From an uncultured Bartonella sp. (lineage in GTDB: Bacteria > Pseudomonadota > Alphaproteobacteria > Rhizobiales > Rhizobiaceae), in contig NZ_CALYPR010000001.1 in the NCBI RefSeq assembly GCF_945277285.1, positions 1,116,001 to 1,180,000 of the forward strand: DNA of 64,000 nucleotides, read 5' to 3'. This document shows positions 48,901-57,895 of the stretch, piece after piece. A program made the translations under genes and the position numbers. The notes under the pieces are model-generated. The model saw only the letters and a list, made by a program, of their open reading frames with translations, was not told the origin of the DNA and ran no database searches. Position 1 is the first letter of the stretch, and each line of letters opens with the position of its first letter.

Positions 48901-48937
48901 TTGGTTCTGCCGCTTTAATGATAAGCGGCAGAACCAA
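48901..48937 (+). terminator. Strong hairpin between atpD and atpC
   Basis: Perfect 15-bp stem TTGGTTCTGCCGCTT (48901-48915) with AAGCGGCAGAACCAA (48923-48937), loop TAATGAT. A run of six T residues begins about nine bases later. It may be a leaky terminator, an RNA-processing or stability element, or the end of the main operon, lowering atpC relative to atpD. Confidence 0.65.
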
Positions 48938-49054
48938 TTGCAGCATTTTTTACAATTATGTCATTGTGTTTCTGCTGCATAAAATAAAAATCTTCGGTGC
49001 AGACAGCCAATTCCGATTTAGTGGCGAGCTGACAAAGTTGAGGTGACGATAGAT

Positions 49055-49459
49055 ATGGCTAAAACCTTCTTGTTTGAACTGGTTTCTCCAGAACAATTGC
49101 TGCTTTCGCAACAAGCGTTGGAAGTTGTTTTGCCGGGAAGTGAAGGTTATATGACTGTTCTTCCTGATCACTCACCTGTCATGACATCCGTAACTCCGGG
49201 TGTTATTACGGTAAAATCGACCACTGGCCAATTGTCATTTATTGTTTATGGCGGTTTTGCCGATATTAACAGGCATGGCTGCTCTCTGTTGGCAGAATCG
49301 GCTGTTTCGCTTGAGAAATTCGATGAAAGCGATCTTGAACAGCGCATCACAAAAGCACGGGATGTCTTTAATGAAGCTCCTACTGATGAAGCGCGCAATA
49401 AGGCCGAAGATTTTCTCCATCAACTGACGTCCATTCAGAATGTTATATCGACAATCTGA
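49055..49459 (+). CDS. atpC: ATP synthase F1 epsilon subunit
   Basis: Rotor subunit and inhibitor of ATP hydrolysis. From ATG 49055 (GAGGTGA eight bases upstream) the 134-residue protein has FELVSPEQLLLSQQALEVVLPG (abridged), the beta-sandwich segment MTVLPDHSPVMTSVTPG and a helical tail. A GTG at 49043 is less likely. It is 160 bases from atpD, farther than usual, because of the hairpin region. Confidence 0.94.
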   Translation: MAKTFLFELVSPEQLLLSQQALEVVLPGSEGYMTVLPDHSPVMTSVTPGVITVKSTTGQLSFIVYGGFADINRHGCSLLAESAVSLEKFDESDLEQRITKARDVFNEAPTDEARNKAEDFLHQLTSIQNVISTI

Positions 49460-49985
49460 TTAATAATTTCCGGTATTTTCACTCTTTTCTATTTTAGAAC
49501 GCTTACCTTTAACAGCTAAAGGTTTTGTTTGAAAAAAGGTGAACGAGGATTCAAACTACTGCTGTCCGCCTTTGGTAGTTAGACCAGATGATTTCAGTTT
49601 TATAACAAACTTGGCGACAGCATTTGATTGGCGGATATACCGGCGGGATGAAAATGCCATGTGACACATGCAAAGATTTTCAAAAAGCTTGATTTAATTC
49701 CATTATAAAAATTGTTGTGCAACACACATTCCTGATTGTGAGGCGTCTGTCAAAAATACGATTGAGCCGGGTAAGAAACTGCCAACTAAAACGTTGCTCA
49801 AATTACCTGAAAGATGCTTGTTCTAACCGGTAGTTCTATCGAAAATCGGGCATTTTCTGGCGATAAAATCCATTCAATTCAACCCTTTGTGAAAAGCCTG
49901 GAAGTGAATTGCACATTTTTTTGACAGCTTATATATGTCGCATCTTAATAATTAGCTTACTACATAAATTCTTTTGGTAGAGATA
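49460..49985. other. Intergenic region between atpC and marR
   Basis: No intact gene in about 520 bases. A stretch near 49545-49600 looks faintly like a decayed minus-strand tRNA (GGATTCAAAC resembles a T-arm complement) but its stems do not pair. TTGACA at 49921-49926 with TTAATA about 18 bases downstream is a likely promoter for marR, and GGTAGAG precedes its ATG. Confidence 0.45.
49921..49950 (+). promoter_or_regulatory. Probable sigma-70 promoter of the marR operon
   Basis: TTGACA (49921-49926) is a perfect -35; 17-18 bases on, CTTAATA is a plausible -10. A small palindrome TAATAATTA overlaps the -10 region, where a MarR-type repressor would bind for autoregulation. Confidence 0.5.
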
Positions 49986-50429
49986 ATGAAAAACGCCACC
50001 CAATCAGTGTTGTTTATCGATCTGTTATTCAAAGTTAGCCGTAAATTGCGCAATCTACTGGATGCGCGCATTCGCGCGCAAGGTTTGACTTTGGCTCGGG
50101 CGCTTGCATTGTCGGCTTTGAAAGATCAGGGTGACTTTTTTCAGAAAAATTTGGCTGACGAATTGGGAATCGAAAATGCAACTCTCGTGCGGCTTATTGA
50201 TGCGTTGGAAGAGCAAGGTCTGGTTTTACGGAATGTTGCACAAGATGACCGACGCGCCAAACGCGTCACTTTAACTCCAGAAGGCAGAAAAATTGTAGAG
50301 AGAATTGAAGCCTATGCTGCTGAACTCAGTCAAGATGTGATGTTCAGCATTGATGAAAAACGTGTAACGGATGCCATGAATGTTCTTCAACATATTGCCA
50401 CAGCAGTAGAAAAAGAGGCACATCTATGA
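49986..50429 (+). CDS. MarR-family transcriptional regulator
   Basis: 147 residues from ATG 49986, a winged helix with recognition region LADELGIENATLVRLIDALE and wing QDDRRAKRVTLTPEG. It overlaps the exporter gene by 4 bases (ATGA), so it most likely represses its own operon with the downstream pump and is released by a pump substrate or phenolic ligand. Confidence 0.93.
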   Translation: MKNATQSVLFIDLLFKVSRKLRNLLDARIRAQGLTLARALALSALKDQGDFFQKNLADELGIENATLVRLIDALEEQGLVLRNVAQDDRRAKRVTLTPEGRKIVERIEAYAAELSQDVMFSIDEKRVTDAMNVLQHIATAVEKEAHL

Positions 50430-52075
50430 GTACCGGCGTTGTTCCTATACCGGACGACGAACGACAACCGCCGTTTCCCAACCCCGGAAAAATATTTGCC
50501 GGCCCTATTCATAAGTGCCTGCTTTATATTTTTGCGGCGAGTCTGCTGCAATGGGTATATGGCCTTGGTGCCAATATGGTGCAATCCAATATCACCCAGT
50601 TGACGGGTTTTTTTCATGCAACCGTCGAGGAAACGACCTGGCTCGTCGGTGCCTATATGGCTCCTAATGTCAGTCTTGCAATTTTCCTTATCAAAATAAG
50701 AAATCAATATGGCTTACGGCTTTTTGCGGAATTGTCGATTATCGGTTTTTTGTTGACCTGCATCTTGCATTTGTTTGTAACCAGTCTGCAATCGGCAATC
50801 ATTATTCGCTTTTTTGCCGGAATTGCAGCTGCACCAATGTCGTCGCTGGCATTTTTTTACATGATTGAAGCGTTTGCACCGGCAAAAAAACGCACTGTAG
50901 GCTTAAGCCTCAATTTGATGAATATTGCACTTGCTGTGCCGTTATCGCGTCTTGTCTCCCCTTCGTTAATTGATCACGCAGGCTTTCATGCCCTGTTTGC
51001 TTTGGAAATGGGACTAGCTCTCATTGGTTTTGGATGTATTTTTTATCTGCCTTTGACACCTATCAAAAGAGCAAAAGTCATCGAGAAAATGGATTATGTG
51101 AGCTACGGGCTTATCGCCATCGGTTTGGGGATCAACGCAGCCATCATGCCGGTCGGCAGACTTTATTGGTGGCGCGAGGTTGAATGGATGGGCTGGTGGC
51201 TTGCTTTTGCTGCCCTGTGCCTGATGATTGCATCGGTCATCGAACTTAATCGAAAAAATCCGCTGATTGACTTGCGTTGGCTTTTCAGCCGGGAAATGCT
51301 GCACATTGCTATTGTGCTATTAATGTTCAGGATACTGTTGTCGGAACAGGCAACTCTGGCATCGAATTTTTTCAATCTTTTTGGATTGCTTAATCGTGAA
51401 TTGGAAACAATGCATGGAGCAGTTGTTGTGGGAACGGTTCTTGGCGGTTTGGCATGCGCAATATTTTTTAAACCCGGACGAGAAGATCTCTTCCATGTCA
51501 TCGCGCTTGTACTTTTGGCAACCGGCTCTTTTATGGATAGCCATGCGACCAACCTTACAAGACCCGAACAGATGATCTGGAGTCAAGGAATGATCGGCAC
51601 CGGTTATGCGCTATTTTTGCCGCCTTCTATGTCCAAAGGGCTGGCAACAGCTATTGCGCGCGGACCAAAATATATTTTGAGTTTTATCGCGGTTTTCCTA
51701 TTCACCCAAAATACCGGCGGTTTGATGAGTTCGGCTTTTTTCGGCAGTATGCAGACGTTGTTTGAAAAATATCATTCCAACATTTTGACCCAGCAGCTTG
51801 TTATGAGCGATCCGATTGTCGCCAATGAAGTCAAACAGCTTTCAGGAGTTTATTCCCATGTCATTAGTGATCCGGCTCTTTTACATAGCGAAGGGCTTGC
51901 AACATTAGGACAAAAAGCAACACTTGAAGCCAATGTGCTAGCTTATAATGATGTGTTCCGTCTTTATTCTTGTATAGCGCTTATTGTTTTGGTCATGTTG
52001 CTTATAAGAATGATTTTGCGGGGTTACAGGAATTTTCGTGACAAACACGCTGAACTATCGATTGAAACGGCCTGA
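50426..52075 (+). CDS. MFS drug exporter (DHA2/EmrB-like)
   Basis: Inner-membrane exporter of 549 residues with about 14 hydrophobic helices. It has the N-terminal LTGFFHATVEETTWLVGAYM typical of DHA2 pumps, a MIEAFAPAKKRTVGL loop, and a long periplasmic loop near the C-terminus (about 440-510). Coupled to marR upstream; 35 bases to the EmrA-like adaptor. Substrate unknown. The loop positions and motif A are less canonical than in E. coli EmrB, so the exact subfamily is uncertain. Confidence 0.88.
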   Translation: MSTGVVPIPDDERQPPFPNPGKIFAGPIHKCLLYIFAASLLQWVYGLGANMVQSNITQLTGFFHATVEETTWLVGAYMAPNVSLAIFLIKIRNQYGLRLFAELSIIGFLLTCILHLFVTSLQSAIIIRFFAGIAAAPMSSLAFFYMIEAFAPAKKRTVGLSLNLMNIALAVPLSRLVSPSLIDHAGFHALFALEMGLALIGFGCIFYLPLTPIKRAKVIEKMDYVSYGLIAIGLGINAAIMPVGRLYWWREVEWMGWWLAFAALCLMIASVIELNRKNPLIDLRWLFSREMLHIAIVLLMFRILLSEQATLASNFFNLFGLLNRELETMHGAVVVGTVLGGLACAIFFKPGREDLFHVIALVLLATGSFMDSHATNLTRPEQMIWSQGMIGTGYALFLPPSMSKGLATAIARGPKYILSFIAVFLFTQNTGGLMSSAFFGSMQTLFEKYHSNILTQQLVMSDPIVANEVKQLSGVYSHVISDPALLHSEGLATLGQKATLEANVLAYNDVFRLYSCIALIVLVMLLIRMILRGYRNFRDKHAELSIETA

Positions 52076-52110
52076 TAACAGCTCAGCTAACGAAAAGCGG
52101 ATAGAATAGA

Positions 52111-53139
52111 ATGATCAGATTTTTACGTTCGAAAGCAACAGTGGTTTCCATTATCGCCGGTATTTGCGGTATATTATTGATATTGTGGGCATGGGAATTG
52201 CCACCGTTTATCAGTAGCATCGAGACGACTGACAATGCTTATGTCAAAGGGTTTGTGACGATGATCAGCCCACAGGTAGCAGGCAATATTTCGAGCGTCA
52301 AAATCAAGGATTATGAGCGCGTTAAAGAAGGTCAATTGCTTATCGAGATCGACGATCACATTTTCAGGCAAAAAGTCGATCAGGCGGTGGCTATTCTCGA
52401 TTCAAAAAAGGCAGCTTTGGCCAGTTCCTATCAGCAGGAAGAATCGGCAAAGGCCGATATACGTTCGGCCGAGGCCGCTTTTACCAAATCACAATTGAAT
52501 TGGAAACGCGTTCAACCATTGACACAAAGTGGCGTTTCTTCGCAAAGCAATGAAGATTCAGCGCGTGCCGATCGCGATCAGGCAAGCGCCGAATTGGAAG
52601 TAAAAAACCAAACCTTGAAAAAAATTCTTGTCGATCGGGAAGGTTTGAAAGCCGATGTCGAAAGTGCAAAAGCTGCTGTAGAACTGGCAAAAATAGATCT
52701 CGAGCACACGAAAATCTATTCGCCACGCGATGGCCGCGTTGGCGAGGTCGGGGCAAAACTTGGCCAATATGTAACGGCAGGAACGCAACTTTTCGCAGTT
52801 GTGCCGGATGAAATCTGGATTGTAGCCAATTATAAAGAAACACAATGCGCCAATATGAAAATAGGGCAACCGGTTGTCTTTTCTGTCGATGCTTTGAACG
52901 ACTACAAGATGAAAGGCGTTGTAGTGCGTTTTTCGCCGGCTGCTGGTTCGGAATTTGCTGTATTGAAACCGGATAATGCAACCGGAAACTTTACCAAAGT
53001 TGCACAGCGTATACCCGTTCGTATCGAAATTTCGCCCAATCAGAAATACATCGATCGCCTTATTCCGGGGATGTCGGTCATAACCCATGTTGATACGTCG
53101 GTGGATCCTGAAAAACCGGCTCATAGAACGTCAGATTGA
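52111..53139 (+). CDS. EmrA/HlyD-family membrane-fusion protein
   Basis: Periplasmic adaptor of 342 residues partnering the MFS pump. One N-terminal membrane anchor (about 12-30), then ETTDNAYVKGFVTMISPQVAGN (abridged), a lipoyl half KEGQLLIEID, a coiled-coil hairpin (about 85-205), second half YSPRDGRVGEVGAKLGQYV, and the barrel domain. An outer-membrane partner is not adjacent; the NodT protein at 18451 could be shared, which is speculation. Confidence 0.92.
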   Translation: MIRFLRSKATVVSIIAGICGILLILWAWELPPFISSIETTDNAYVKGFVTMISPQVAGNISSVKIKDYERVKEGQLLIEIDDHIFRQKVDQAVAILDSKKAALASSYQQEESAKADIRSAEAAFTKSQLNWKRVQPLTQSGVSSQSNEDSARADRDQASAELEVKNQTLKKILVDREGLKADVESAKAAVELAKIDLEHTKIYSPRDGRVGEVGAKLGQYVTAGTQLFAVVPDEIWIVANYKETQCANMKIGQPVVFSVDALNDYKMKGVVVRFSPAAGSEFAVLKPDNATGNFTKVAQRIPVRIEISPNQKYIDRLIPGMSVITHVDTSVDPEKPAHRTSD

Positions 53140-53297
53140 AACCATTTGTTCGCAAGCTTTCCATCGACGAACTTGAAAAATACAAAAAATGCTATGAAAC
53201 AGCTTTTGATTGCGCTAATTCGTAGTCCGACTATTTGCATTCGTTTTGACAGTTGGTATTGTGAAATCAGAATAAAAATATAGGGAACGTATACTCA

Positions 53298-54206
53298 ATG
53301 GATTATTTTTTTCAGCAACTGATAAATGGAGTTGCTTTAGGAGCTATTTACGGGCTGATCGCCATTGGCTATACCATGGTATATGGCATTCTCGGCATGA
53401 TCAACTTTGCCCATGGCGATGTCTTCATGATCGGCGCTTTTATTGCCATGATTGTTTTCATGATGTTGCTGACTTTGCCGGCAGCCGTGCCAATTGCTTT
53501 AGCACTTCTTATCATGTTGGTTGTCTCGATGATCTTTACATCGGTGTGGGCGTGGGTGATAGAGCGGGTAGCTTACCGGCCATTGCGCGGTTCATTCCGG
53601 TTGGCTCCATTGATTACCGCCATTGGTATGTCGTTTGTACTGCGCAATTTTGTTCAAGTGGAACAAGGCCCGCGTAATAAACCTATTCCGGAAATGATCA
53701 GCGGCGGTTTTATAATACCGGGAACAGATGTTTTTGTTTTGAATAAGCAGCTTCTTGTTGTTGTGGTAACAGCTGTACTTCTTTTCATTTTTTCCCATAT
53801 CGTCAGCAAAACTCCACTCGGGCGTGCTCAACGCGCTGTCGAGCAGGATGGCAAAATGGCTGCTCTTTTGGGAATTAATGTTGATCGTGTTATTTCTATT
53901 ACCTTCATTATGGGGGCTGCACTCGCCGCTATTGCCGGAACACTCTACTTGATGAATTATGGCCAAATCCATTTTGCTGATGGTTTTATTCCGGGTATTA
54001 AAGCTTTTACAGCTGCTGTTCTGGGTGGCATCGGGTCTCTTCCGGGCGCTGTTTTAGGCGGCTTATTAATCGGTTTGACAGAGGCATTGTGGCAAACCTA
54101 TTTTCCACCGGAATATAAAGATGTGGCGGTTTTTTCAATTCTTGCCATTGTCCTTGTTTTTATGCCGTCCGGTATTCTTGGTCGGCCGGAAGTTGAAAAG
54201 GTTTAA
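53298..54206 (+). CDS. livH: Branched-chain amino acid ABC transporter permease LivH
   Basis: Inner-membrane permease of 302 residues with about eight helices, GAIYGLIAIGYTMVYGILGM near the N-terminus and the EAA-like segment ALLGINVDRVISITFIMGAA. AGGGAA lies upstream. First gene of the cluster livHMGF-(small membrane protein)-livK. Confidence 0.95.
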   Translation: MDYFFQQLINGVALGAIYGLIAIGYTMVYGILGMINFAHGDVFMIGAFIAMIVFMMLLTLPAAVPIALALLIMLVVSMIFTSVWAWVIERVAYRPLRGSFRLAPLITAIGMSFVLRNFVQVEQGPRNKPIPEMISGGFIIPGTDVFVLNKQLLVVVVTAVLLFIFSHIVSKTPLGRAQRAVEQDGKMAALLGINVDRVISITFIMGAALAAIAGTLYLMNYGQIHFADGFIPGIKAFTAAVLGGIGSLPGAVLGGLLIGLTEALWQTYFPPEYKDVAVFSILAIVLVFMPSGILGRPEVEKV

Positions 54207-54216
54207 GTAAACGGCC

Positions 54217-55773
54217 ATGAACCAGATACAATCCTTTTCAAAACCGGCAAAAAATGATATCGGGCACGCACTTCGCGAAGCTGTAGTGACTGCTTTTATC
54301 GCGTTCCTACTTTTTGTTTTTATCGTCGGTTTCAAGGCGGATCTCAACCTTCGCAACGAAATGACATTAACACCGCAAATCGGGTATCTGTTGAATTATG
54401 TTCTGATTGCCGGTGTTGGCCGCTTTACCTGGTGTTTGTTTGGCGGTGGTACGAAGGGTGCAGTCTTCGCACTTTTTCCTTCTGTCATATTGTTTATTGC
54501 CTATCGGGCATGGCTTTATTATGAGGAAGCTTCGGTCCAATCGAGTTACGTTTTCTCGGTACAAGCACACCAGCTTTTGATTACCAGCGTCGTGATAGCC
54601 GCCTTTCTATTACTGGCAATCATTTTTCTTTATGCCAAAGGCCTTCAACAATCGGTAAGAATATTTATCCGGGAAGTGTCACCGGGGGTGCAAAAATATG
54701 CTCCGGGTTTTATATTGGCTTTGCTGCTTTTATATCCGCTTTTTATTACCACCTTGGTTGACAATTTGGCTCAGTCACAAAAATGGATCGACAATTACGC
54801 TATCCAGATTCTGATTTATGTGATGCTTGCCTGGGGCCTCAACATTGTTGTTGGTCTTGCAGGACTGCTTGATCTCGGTTATGTCGCATTTTATGCAGTC
54901 GGAGCCTATACAGTTGCGCTTCTTGGCAACCATTTCGGTTTTTCGTTCTGGCTCTGTCTACCACTTGCGGGTATTTTTGCCGCCCTTTGGGGAATGATGC
55001 TGGGCTTTCCGGTTTTGAGGCTTCGTGGTGATTATCTTGCTATTGTCACATTGGCATTTGGCGAAATTATCCGCACAATCTTGCAAAACTGGACTCCTGT
55101 TACCGGTGGTGCTGCTGGTCTTTCAGTGAAAAAGGCAACATTTTTCGGCATTCCTTTTATTAAGGGTGAGGGTGGTTTTGCTGACCTGTTCGGTCTACAA
55201 TTTCAGGCGGCCCATTATAAAATCTTTCTCTATTATGTCATTCTTGTCATGGTTGTGATAACCGCATGGGTTGTGGTGCGACTGCGCCGTCTACCTATCG
55301 GGCGTGCATGGGAAGCGCTCAGGGAAGATGAGATTGCCTGTCGTTCTCTTGGTATCAATACAGTGACAACCAAATTGACCGCCTTTTCTATTGGTGCCAT
55401 GTTTGGCGGTTTTGCCGGTGCCTTTTTTGCTGCAAGACAGGGACGTGCCGATTACACAAGTTTCATTTTTGATGAGTCGGCCATTATTCTGGCAATTGTT
55501 GTTTTGGGTGGTATGGGCTCGCTTGGCGGTATAGCTGTCGCTGCTGTTGTAATGATTGGTGGTATGGAACTATTGCGTGATGTGCCAACGCTTCAAATGA
55601 TATTTGGTCCGGATTTTGACCCGGCACAATACAGAATGTTATGGTTTGGTCTGGCGATGGTTTTTGTAATGGTTTGGAAACCACGCGGTTTTGTCGGAAA
55701 ACGCCAGCCGAGTGCTTTTCTTAAAGTACGTAAAGCCGTTTCGGGTGATTTTACAAAAGAAGGAAATGGCTGA
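54217..55773 (+). CDS. livM: Branched-chain amino acid ABC transporter permease LivM, long form
   Basis: Second permease. The 518-residue protein is about 90 residues longer than E. coli LivM: residues 1-165 hold extra helices, and the conserved LivM core starts near NYAIQILIYVMLAWGLNIVV with GLAGLLDLGYVAFYAVGAYT (210-230 region) and EDEIACRSLGINTVTTKLTA. The stop overlaps the livG start by one base. Confidence 0.94.
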   Translation: MNQIQSFSKPAKNDIGHALREAVVTAFIAFLLFVFIVGFKADLNLRNEMTLTPQIGYLLNYVLIAGVGRFTWCLFGGGTKGAVFALFPSVILFIAYRAWLYYEEASVQSSYVFSVQAHQLLITSVVIAAFLLLAIIFLYAKGLQQSVRIFIREVSPGVQKYAPGFILALLLLYPLFITTLVDNLAQSQKWIDNYAIQILIYVMLAWGLNIVVGLAGLLDLGYVAFYAVGAYTVALLGNHFGFSFWLCLPLAGIFAALWGMMLGFPVLRLRGDYLAIVTLAFGEIIRTILQNWTPVTGGAAGLSVKKATFFGIPFIKGEGGFADLFGLQFQAAHYKIFLYYVILVMVVITAWVVVRLRRLPIGRAWEALREDEIACRSLGINTVTTKLTAFSIGAMFGGFAGAFFAARQGRADYTSFIFDESAIILAIVVLGGMGSLGGIAVAAVVMIGGMELLRDVPTLQMIFGPDFDPAQYRMLWFGLAMVFVMVWKPRGFVGKRQPSAFLKVRKAVSGDFTKEGNG

Positions 55774-56690
55774 TGGCTGAAAGTGATATCCTTCTTAAAA
55801 TTGAACATTTACGTATGCAATTTGGTGGGTTGGTTGCTGTTGATGATTTAAGTTTTGACGTTGAACGTGGAAAGATTACCGCGTTGATCGGTCCTAATGG
55901 CGCAGGCAAGACAACGGTTTTTAATTGCATTACCGGTTTTTATCGTCCAACAGGCGGTAGGCTTTCGCTCCACACTCAAAAGGGAAAAACCTTTTTATTG
56001 GAACGTTTGGCTGATTTTGAAATTACCAAAAAAGCTAAAGTTGCCCGTACATTCCAGAATATTCGGCTGTTTACGGGTCTTACAGTTCTGGAAAATCTTC
56101 TTGTTGCCCAGCATAATGAATTGATGCGCGCTTCCGGTATGACGGTGCTCGGTCTTTTTGGGTTTCCCTCATATAAGCATGCAGCTGAAGCAGCAATCGA
56201 AAAGGCAAAAGTCTGGCTTGAAAAAATAAATCTTGTTGACCGTGCCGATGATCCGGCTGGAGACCTTCCCTATGGCGATCAGCGACGGCTTGAAATTGCA
56301 CGGGCGATGTGCACCGAACCGGAACTGTTGTGTCTTGATGAACCGGCAGCCGGTCTCAATCCGAAAGAATCACTCGAACTCAATGAATTATTGCTTAATA
56401 TTCGAGATGTAGAGCGTACGTCCGTTCTTCTTATTGAACATGATATGTCGGTGGTTATGGAAATATCCGACCATATCGTTGTACTTGAATATGGGGCAAA
56501 AATTGCAGATGGGACGCCCGAGAAAGTCAAGAATGATCCGAAGGTAATTGCCGCCTATCTGGGAGTTGATGACGATGAAACATCATCGGATGAAAGTAGT
56601 GGGGGCGGGAAACTTGACGCTTCTATAGAAATATCTGAAAACAACGTGATTTTGTCTGAGTTCAAAGAACAAGAGGAGAAGCGTTCATGA
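55773..56690 (+). CDS. livG: Branched-chain amino acid ABC transporter ATPase LivG
   Basis: Cytoplasmic ATPase of 305 residues with Walker A GPNGAGKTT, signature DLPYGDQRRLEIARAM and Walker B LLCLDEPAAGLNP. Beyond residue 262 it has an acidic, Ser-rich C-terminal tail (DDDETSSDESSGGGK) of about 40 residues that typical LivG lacks. It overlaps livF by 4 bases (ATGA). Confidence 0.95.
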   Translation: MAESDILLKIEHLRMQFGGLVAVDDLSFDVERGKITALIGPNGAGKTTVFNCITGFYRPTGGRLSLHTQKGKTFLLERLADFEITKKAKVARTFQNIRLFTGLTVLENLLVAQHNELMRASGMTVLGLFGFPSYKHAAEAAIEKAKVWLEKINLVDRADDPAGDLPYGDQRRLEIARAMCTEPELLCLDEPAAGLNPKESLELNELLLNIRDVERTSVLLIEHDMSVVMEISDHIVVLEYGAKIADGTPEKVKNDPKVIAAYLGVDDDETSSDESSGGGKLDASIEISENNVILSEFKEQEEKRS

Positions 56691-57421
56691 GCGAACAGTC
56701 AAAGACGCTTCTTAAGGTCGACAATGTTGAAACCTTTTACGGTGCTATTCAAGCCCTGAAAGGGGTAAGTATTGAAGTTCATGAAGGCGAGATTGTTACT
56801 CTTATCGGCGCCAATGGTGCAGGTAAATCAACATTGATGATGACCATTTTTGGCAAACCACGGGTCAGGTCGGGGCGCATCACTTTCGACGGTCACGATA
56901 TCACCTATATGGAAACCCACAAGATAGCACGATTGCGGATCGCCCAATCACCAGAAGGGCGGCGGATTTTTCCGCGCATGACAGTGCTTGAAAATCTGCA
57001 AATGGGTGCCAGCATCGACAACCTCAAATATTTCGATGAAGATGTCGAAAAAATGTTCACTCTTTTTCCACGCCTTAAAGAACGATTGCAACAACGCGGT
57101 GGCACATTGTCAGGCGGCGAGCAGCAAATGTTGGCAATCGCCCGCGCGCTGATGGCAAGGCCACGCTTGCTCATGCTTGACGAACCGTCACTGGGGTTGG
57201 CACCACTCATCGTCAAACAGATATTTGATGCGATCAAGGTTTTGAACAAGGAAACCGGCCTGACAGTGTTTCTCGTCGAACAGAACGCTTTCGGAGCGTT
57301 GAAACTTGCCCATCGTGGCTATGTTCTCGTCAACGGGGTGGTGACAATGAGCGGAACGGGAGCCGAGCTTTTATCCAATCCGAAAGTGCGTGCCGCCTAT
57401 CTTGAAGGTGGCCAACATTAA
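56687..57421 (+). CDS. livF: Branched-chain amino acid ABC transporter ATPase LivF
   Basis: Second ATPase of 244 residues: Walker A GANGAGKST, signature TLSGGEQQMLAIARALM, Walker B LLMLDEPSLGLAP. Standard length. Coupled to livG. Confidence 0.96.
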   Translation: MSEQSKTLLKVDNVETFYGAIQALKGVSIEVHEGEIVTLIGANGAGKSTLMMTIFGKPRVRSGRITFDGHDITYMETHKIARLRIAQSPEGRRIFPRMTVLENLQMGASIDNLKYFDEDVEKMFTLFPRLKERLQQRGGTLSGGEQQMLAIARALMARPRLLMLDEPSLGLAPLIVKQIFDAIKVLNKETGLTVFLVEQNAFGALKLAHRGYVLVNGVVTMSGTGAELLSNPKVRAAYLEGGQH

Positions 57422-57473
57422 TTAAGGTATTCAAAAAACTGCCATAAGTTGTTTGGTGGTTTGGGGAGAAAAA

Positions 57474-57821
57474 ATGCAAGGTATCATTTATGAAGAATCG
57501 TCACTTCTCGTCTTTATTCTGGTAACCTGTATTCTCGGTGGATGGGCGGCGTGGATGACAGGACGTGCTTGTGCACTCACCTGGCACGGACTTAAAATTA
57601 CATTGATTGCCATGGTGCCACTGGCTGCCGCCATCCGTTTTATCCATTATATCCCGCCATTCAACGGCACGTTGCTATCGCTTCATTATTACCTTGTCGA
57701 TCTCATTGTTTTGGTTATTTTTGCAAGCCTCGGCTTCCAATTTACCAGGACTAACCAAATGGTTCGCCAATATAGTTGGCTATATAAAAAGTCTTCTCCA
57801 TTTTCTTGGCACAAAAAATAA
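57474..57821 (+). CDS. Small membrane protein inside the liv cluster (DUF6867-like)
   Basis: 115 residues from ATG 57474 (GGGGAG upstream), with three hydrophobic helices (about 10-32, 41-60, 70-92) and a basic tail YKKSSPFSWHKK. Similar small proteins occur between livF and livK in other rhizobia (DUF6867 as I recall it), implying a role in the importer, though none is proven. The frame upstream to 57453 is not needed. Confidence 0.75.
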   Translation: MQGIIYEESSLLVFILVTCILGGWAAWMTGRACALTWHGLKITLIAMVPLAAAIRFIHYIPPFNGTLLSLHYYLVDLIVLVIFASLGFQFTRTNQMVRQYSWLYKKSSPFSWHKK

Positions 57822-57895
57822 GCTTTTCTTTACTGTTGTCTAGAAAAGCTACACTATTTGTTTTACAACTTGTTGAGAAAAAGAGGAGAACGAAA

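Noticed and set aside
49545-49600. Minus-strand tRNA-like segment
   Set aside because: It has a T-loop-like word but acceptor and T stems do not pair and no D-arm is present; at most a decayed fragment.
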